From Glandiceps talaboti (lineage: Eukaryota > Hemichordata > Enteropneusta > Spengelidae), in NCBI RefSeq assembly GCF_964340395.1, contig NC_135557.1:15314867-15372366 (forward strand): a DNA stretch of 57,500 nt. Direction: 5' to 3'. Shown one piece after another: positions 50,801 to 57,500 of this stretch. The position numbers and the translations under genes were made by a program. The notes beneath the pieces are model-generated. The model saw only the letters and a program-made list of their open reading frames with translations, was not told the origin of the DNA and did not search any database. How positions within the stretch are numbered: position 1 is the stretch's first letter; each line of letters begins with the position of its first letter.

Positions 50801-53800
50801 TATAAAATTTTTCTCAAAAGCTTTGGTGATATTTTCTGATAGTTTACTGCTCCCCTTTTGATCTCACGAAGAACTGTCCTGTGTGAAGAAACACAATAGT
50901 GAAAAAATTACGATTTAAATTTCATTCAGGATCAAAAGGCACTCATGTCGAAAAATACGTTTTAGGCCCTTTTTCTAAATATTTCATTTTCGTAGATAGG
51001 TTTTTATGGCACTCACCCCTTCAACCACAAAATATATATGTGAATTACAAAATAAGGCCAGAGACAATCTAAATATGAATATTTGAAACATGCATTCTTT
51101 AATGTTACTATGATAACATACAGAACGCTCAGGTAGCAGTCTGACAAATTACTAGATACAGTAGAACAAATTTTGTACTTAATAACCATTTTATAATAAT
51201 ATTGAAAATTTCAAACTCTCTAGTTCTCTAGGAAATCTCAATCAATCACTGTAGGCTTACTAAAATAGTCTAAATTCCGGTACGGTTGCACCTAATACTC
51301 TGTTAATTGAGGCTTTGATTTACTAAGATAGAAACTAAAACCATTGTTGCAACATGTTGATACAACAGCGATAAGCTATCGAAAGGAAGTCGGTTTAATT
51401 GTAGTCTCATTGGGGAATCGTCCCTGAAAACTAGTTTATTTAAAGTTCCATAAACTTGCAGTGTACTGTTTTGGGACTTCCAATGTTTAAACCTGGTCAC
51501 AGAGTGATTAGAATCGCACAACAGAGGAAGGGCTAGCACCCATTTGTTTAATCTATCTCATTGCAGAAGAGTAAACCGAAGGTGTGATTGCAAATGTCGT
51601 ATGTTGTAGATAGTGGCAGGATCGTACGAATAGAGTTCTGCTTAAATCGTGTACATCTATTCACAGATCCAATTTGTTGATACTACTTGCTAAACAACTT
51701 CCTATTTAGTAAACGTATTTGAATCAAATTACTTCCTTCGTATTCTGTATTCAGTGACGCTTTGTCAAAATGAAAGTATATATATTACTATAGAAACTAA
51801 AAAGTTCAGTGATTTGCGCTACTGACATTTGTATGCAAAGTGTGGCTTGGCGTGATACAAACAAGTGTTGCAAGGTAGTGAACAAGATTCTTTAAAAGCA
51901 TATATATGTGATTATAGTCATTACGGTCCTGACATGGGTGCTGTGGACCGAAGGTGTAAGATGAAAAGGCCTGCCTGTAAAAGTGTTTTACCTATTCATA
52001 GAGCAAAATGTATGCGTTAAGTTTGAGATGAATAATGTGCAAACTTTGGGAGAGTGTTGCAAGAAATTTGGAAGATTAACCATCATTTGGTTAACGTTAT
52101 ACCGCAATAAAAGGCGATCCTGTATCACACGGAGAGTTCATATACATAACTACTTTAAATGGACAGAATGTGTCGGGGCATGATACGGAAATCTAGTGAA
52201 TAAGTTATCGCGAAATTTACGTGGAGAGGAAGTCAGTGTCCCCCTACTGTTCTCAGATGAGTATCTATATAAGCCTTACAATGGCCAATTAAATGTAATA
52301 GCACATATCGTTTCTGATAAACTATTCCAAACTTTTACAACACGTTCACTGAAAAAACATATGTGTATGTCAAAGATAGATCTGCCCTAAAAATAGTTCA
52401 AACTATGCATGGGTACAGCTGCACGGGTACCGGTACAGTTAACGAGTTCTCCGTTGCAATATCATAAGACCTGATTATAAATAATATTAAAGATAATTTT
52501 GTCCTGTGTCAACGAGAAAGAGTCAGATATTTGCATTTTCAACATACATTTTACTTACAGGTACTTCCCAACTACATCGATACAGTGCATATATACTCAT
52601 TGTGATAGCCTTCCAACAGGTTAGAGATGTCAAGATCTGTTCACACATGTACAAACACACCAAAGGTCATAGGTTGGGCTAATATTCATACATCATGACA
52701 TCAAGTACTTCGCTGTAGTGATGGGGTTTTCCCTACTTGTACTAAACACATATCATACATGATGATGATGACAACAACGCCACCAACGTTTGCATTATCT
52801 ACACCGCCACTGAGCACAAAAAGGATATTGATGACGTGGAAATATATATAATTGGTCGAATCCATGTAAATCATTAAACATGAAATTTATTTACTGTATT
52901 ATGTATATTAGCAAATAAACATACAGTTCTTATAAAGGGAAAATTAATAAATATAAATTTCTTACATTGACAATTGTAGGTCTAGATTTGGCAATTGATT
53001 CGAAAACAATTGTACACAGAAAAGCACATAAGACAATTGTTTAATTCTGTAAAATGTTAATGTAATCATTTATTTGCATGGCTTTATGTAAAATCGTATG
53101 AGTGCATTAACTGACAATTACTTTATCCATAATTCACTTAAAAGATATTTTACTATGAATGTTTATAATATGAATTGATTATGCATAACACAAGATCCAT
53201 TTGATTAAAGAAAGAACAGTAGACAATTGTATCTAATTCGTCATACGATTTCATTGTATGCCTTTGACAATAAATGGTGCACAAGCTACTGTCTATGTTT
53301 GTACCTTTCACAGAGTTGTTTCAAAATCTGGTAATCTCAAGATAGTGTGTGCAATTATTTGCCAACTTAAGTAAGTTCCAGTAGTTGTTTACTAATATTT
53401 AAGTGTAATAATTTTAGTTTATAAGGTTCCTATAAAGAGAGAACGTGGATCCAGTGCTAAGTAGAGTCTGTGCCAATAAAAAGGACAACAACTATAATGC
53501 CCCACTGCTCTATAATCACACATAACATAAAGGAAACGAACTAATACATCACACTGTAGCATGAAATATAATTTATATACTCAATATCCCATTTTAAATA
53601 GTAATCTGTTTGCTACTTCCCTAAACATTACAGTCAAATAATTATTTGAGTTAAAATCAAAAAGCAAAGTGCAATTCTTGCACCTTCTTATCAATCCTTA
53701 TCAGCTCAATACCATAATTAAGTGTTTGCTTTTTGTAATTACATCTGATAAGCCTGAGTCGCGGCTGGTACAGGTACTAGGTCAAAACTGAAATACTGTC

Positions 53801-54229
53801 GACCGAATGTGTGCAAGTACTTGTGAGTGTGTTACTCCGCCGCGAGGCACAACTGGCTTGGGTGAAAGGTCCCGACCCAATCGCGATCATAACATTAGGA
53901 TACATCGTGCACCGTACATTGACGATGTTACATGTGGTATATGGACATCAGATATGGGAATTTGCTATTTAAGTATCTCTGTGCTTAATATTTCAAAAAA
54001 ATTATTTAACTAATTATGGAACGAGAAAAACTGTAGTTCCGTATGCAAGGTTACTTTCAAGGAGTGAATCGTTTGAGTCAAGAGACGTTATCAGCTGTTA
54101 CAACTTTTATAATCTTATTACAGTTGACATTACAAACAGATTTAGAGATTGTCAACAACCCGACTTGCCTATTGATAAACTCGAGTTATCCGTAGTTTGG
54201 TTTTACCGAGGCGTTTCCGACATGGCTAG
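47846..54229. other. No supported gene in 6.4 kb
   Basis: Two frames stand out by length only. 48423-48875 (minus) is 150 codons with no recognised domain. 47973-48287 (plus) contains a leader-like stretch starting 'MDNNKKYIGRSLKTLAILLS' but no clean donor. A weak match to the duplication lies at 49085-49380. Otherwise AT-rich spacer. Confidence 0.5.
49085..49380 (+). repeat. Diverged partial copy of the duplicated segment
   Basis: Shares 'ttgttggttcaacgcac', 'tgtgaccatataaggtaaca' and 'ggtgattgattaacagaag' with 16068-16390 in the same order, with much divergence between. Confidence 0.55.
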
Positions 54230-54995
54230 GGTGGTAGCAAAATGAAAACCTGATAAAATTAGCAGATAGAAAGAAAAATGCATAAATTCATTACCAGTTC
54301 TTTGCTCAGTTATTTACTCATTTACAAGACAACCAACACCAAATTGTAGTTTCAATGTGAATTTATTTCTAGTTTTTACGGGTTGTGGTGCCATTGGTGG
54401 ACTTAGACTGACTTGTTATACTAACGCTCGTTCATGACGTCACTGTGCCATCACTAGATCTTTAAATCTCTTTACACTCAAATACCAGTCATTATAAAAA
54501 TTAAGTGAAATGTTAAGAAGCTTTCATTTTCTTATGGCAAATTTAGCTTCAACATTATCAACAATACCAGATTTGCCGAATTGATTATAATTATGTAGTG
54601 CGACATTCCTCCGATTCAGCCAGTCCAGGCTTTGTAAACGTCAAATGTCCACTCTCCGATTGAAAAAAACAACACATTTGATACACGTAATGATTTTTTA
54701 AAATGGTGGAAAAATATTTAAACTTTAAATGAATTTTCCCCTGTGGAAGGGATACCTTGCATAGTGGAGATATTTGGTAACATATACACACCGAGTAATA
54801 AAACGTCACCCCTGTTACTGGACCTGTCATGATCTGACCCTGCAACGTTCCTGCTACATGTTTGTGTCAGCGAAGATGAAACATGGTTGTAAGAGAGTGG
54901 TAGTCCTAGGCCTAGCGCCTGTGTAGCAACATTTACATTGTTCTTGCAGACAATGCTTTGGAATTGGGTACACTGTTGATACATTGATCTGTATA
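54230..54995 (-). repeat. Third, inverted partial copy of the duplicated segment
   Basis: The reverse complement matches about 18480-19250, including 'caatcggagagt' and the site where the LTR element sits in copy 2. The site is empty here (54594-54597). Confidence 0.7.
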
Positions 54996-55399
54996 CAAGC
55001 ATGTCATTGGGTATGTCTTCTCTATCTGTATCTGTCCATGAAATCTGCAGTTTTCAAGGTCGTGCCTCCTTACTGCAGTTGTTCCTGTATGGCTAATGTC
55101 TTTGGACAAGATGTGAAGTACACTTTGTGCTCCAGTAGCCGTAACAACAGTAACAGTGAAGGGATATATGTGAATTTTTTACGACCAGAGCTCCCAAGTA
55201 TGATCCAAGGAGGTTTCAGGAACTTCAGTATGAATGCCAATATATGCATAACACATATACGTTGTTACTATATAGATCTCAAGTGTAGAAAAAATATAAT
55301 TTTCTTTATTTATCACCTCCCCCCCCCCCCATCCATCTTTCCCCTTACAAAAGGGCCATTAGATTCGAAGAGGAACCATAACATTTAATAACTCCAGAA

Positions 55400-56000
55400 T
55401 CCCTGATAGGAGAAACGTGACATTACCATATAGACATGTATTTTTTCTCTAAACAGAGCCCTCAAGAGGTACACTATACAATAATTTACCATAATTTATG
55501 TTTTGTATGGTATTCAATAATCAATAACTAAGTCCTGTTTGAATGGTATTTAAATTTTAGTATTGAAGTCTGGGGTTTTCAATAATTGACAGTACTTAAA
55601 ATGTTACCCAGAACATGGCGATGGAGATCGTTTTTCCTATGGAATGCATGGCGACAAACGGAATAAGAGGCAAGTGTTTAGATGATAGAAGGAACGTGAC
55701 ATTACCATATACACAAGTCTTGTAATATGATGTATATCTAAATAATATGGTGTTTTCTCTAAACAGAGCCCTCAAGAGGTACGCTGTACAGTAATGTATC
55801 ATTTGTTAATGTTTTGTTTGGCATCTAATAATCAATAACTAAGTCCTGAATCGTGATTGAATGGTAGTATTGAAGACTGGGGTTTTACACAATTGACAGT
55901 ACTTAAAATGTTACCCAGAACATGGCGAAGGAGATCGCGTTTTATATGAATGCATGGGGGCAAACGAAATTAGAGGTACGTTTCTCTTTAATCAAGTGTT
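55400..56000 (+). repeat. Tandem duplication, period ~310 bp
   Basis: 'aaacagagccctcaagaggt' occurs at 55451 and 55761, and 'cagtacttaaaatgttaccc' recurs about 307 bases apart. Two diverged units, non-coding. Confidence 0.8.
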
Positions 56001-57117
56001 TAGTTGTGGGTGTGTCTAGGTACAGTATCTCAAAGGATCCCATGAAGTTTTATGACATGACAGATATGATAAATTATCTTTTATATCATCTCACCATTGT
56101 CTCAGTACGTTTCTATAAGTTACAGTAGATGGGAAAGTAATGTTATAGCCTACTACTTTGCATTGTGGACTCGAGTAAGTTTTAGTCCGCCATAGCTTTG
56201 GCTCAAATCCAAAAATCTGAAACTGTGTCATCCTCTACACATGAAGTAGAAGAGAGCATATGACTAATGGTATCACCCACTACTTTACATTGTCGACTCA
56301 AGTAGTTTTATTTCATTTATTCATATGACTAAAGTTTACTAGATGTTTACTGTTACTAGATGACGCTTTCTTTTATTGTTAAACATTACTTGGGTCATAA
56401 ATCATGCCTTTATTATGTCTAGTATCGTACAAAACTATTACCGACCAGCTACATTCAGTTGCTTACAGTTGAGTTGTTTTAGTTATCATATATATACACG
56501 GACGGACGGACATACGTGGTCGGAGAGATACACATGGGCGTACAGGCGGGCACGGACAGAAAGACACACAGATAATTCGATATACATTATACTATCTCCC
56601 CTCTGAGAGGTAACATTGCCCAGTTCAAGCTGCTTTTACCACTTTAAGCTATTTACTAGCTAACATAAAGAAAACCGATAAAAAAAAAACATCAAAACGC
56701 CTAAACATGTTATGTATATGTTAGTCTAGAATGATTGTACTTTGTCACCTTGAATTGTCCGTATGCATAGCACTATTAAAAGAATAATAACATGATGGCT
56801 TAAGTCTAACAATTATTGTATTATGCGCATGAGGGTTCGTATCATACATCGTGTGATGCAACCACGATTACAATGGACGACTGGTGTAAACCAGAGTCTT
56901 TTTTGATGTCGCAATACGTTTGGTCTTGTGCCAACTGTACATGAATGACTAATTCAGATTCGTGACTGCGGTCAATTTAAGTTTTTGTATATTGGATTTT
57001 TTCCACATATTGTTCCTAAGCTACAAAGTCCAACAACCGAATCAAGAGAGAGGTATTCTCCCTCCGACTCCTGTCAGTTTAGCACAACTGAATTGAAGTT
57101 TAGTATGAGTTATAGGC
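56001..57117. other. Nothing recognised
   Basis: Spacer. The segment around 56900-56945 resembles 46455-46500 ('gatgtcgcaata', 'gccaactgt'), a small dispersed repeat. Confidence 0.45.
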
Positions 57118-57280
57118 ATGGTGAAATGTGTATGTATGCATGTATGTATGTATGTATGTATGCATGTATGTATGGTGAAATGTGTATGTATGTATGTATG
57201 TATGTATGTATGCATGCACGCATGTATGTATGCATGCATGTATGTATGTATGTATGTATGTATGTATGTATGTATGTATG
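57118..57280 (+). repeat. (ATGT)n/(ATGC)n microsatellite
   Basis: Interrupted tetranucleotide array containing two 'ggtgaaatgtgtatgtatg' units about 60 bases apart. Confidence 0.95.
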
Positions 57281-57500
57281 CATTTTGTTAATCGCTAGAG
57301 ATATACAATTTAAGTGAGGAGGAGTGAATATTAGTAACTCATCACTTATGTTTGCAAAGGGAACTGACCTATTTTAAATACCAACATAAAAGGATAGCGG
57401 TATTGTTCAACAGTTGTTTGCAATTAACTTGTTTACACGAAACATATGTATTCATTTCCTGTATGTGGTGGCCACTTCGAATTTGTTTTTGTCGATGTTC

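Overview
This window is AT-rich animal nuclear DNA. Genes are split into short exons with GT..AG borders, mostly in phase 1. It carries an immunoglobulin-type receptor gene, a small Ig/GPI-anchored protein gene and a tandem death-effector-domain gene, in a background of long (CT)n, (TA)n and (CATA)n/(CATG)n microsatellites, tRNA-derived SINEs, foldback elements and retroelements. This fits a marine invertebrate (non-vertebrate deuterostome or lophotrochozoan); I cannot name the species from sequence alone.

Layout. 1-2900: repeats and a LINE relic. 3282-9525 (minus): an Ig-superfamily receptor with two possible signal-peptide exons, three Ig-like domains and a possible tyrosine-rich tail. Two inverted copies of a ~270 bp element with hammerhead ribozymes (6106-6370 and 8241-8510) bracket its first exons. 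11910-15642 (plus): a complete three-exon gene for a 161-residue Ig-domain protein with a GPI-type tail. 15208-21152 and 22523-41781: a segmental duplication that copied only the last exon of that gene plus downstream DNA; copy 2 was then expanded by later insertions. Further diverged pieces lie at 49085-49380 and 54230-54995.

28716-38478: a nearly intact, very young 9.76 kb Ty3/gypsy LTR retrotransposon inserted in copy 2. Its two 1561-bp LTRs differ at only two bases that I could find. It has a 4-bp target-site duplication, a tRNA-Lys-type primer site, and a Gag-Pol that begins with an RNA-recognition motif resembling that of CstF-64, placed in front of a PNMA-like capsid. This RRM-Gag element is the most unusual thing in the window. 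Its pol frame is broken once, inside reverse transcriptase.

41901-42566: two exon-like fragments of xanthine dehydrogenase. 43304-45216 (minus): the 3' end of a gene encoding two death effector domains, each split by a phase-1 intron at the same place. 45217-57500: mostly non-coding DNA with a possible Penelope-type RT relic, a MITE, a palindrome, a tandem duplication and a microsatellite.

The three host genes are of types used in surface recognition and in apoptosis or innate signalling. Nothing in the sequence shows that they act together. All exon models rest on reading frames, splice-site consensus and phase agreement; none is confirmed by transcripts.
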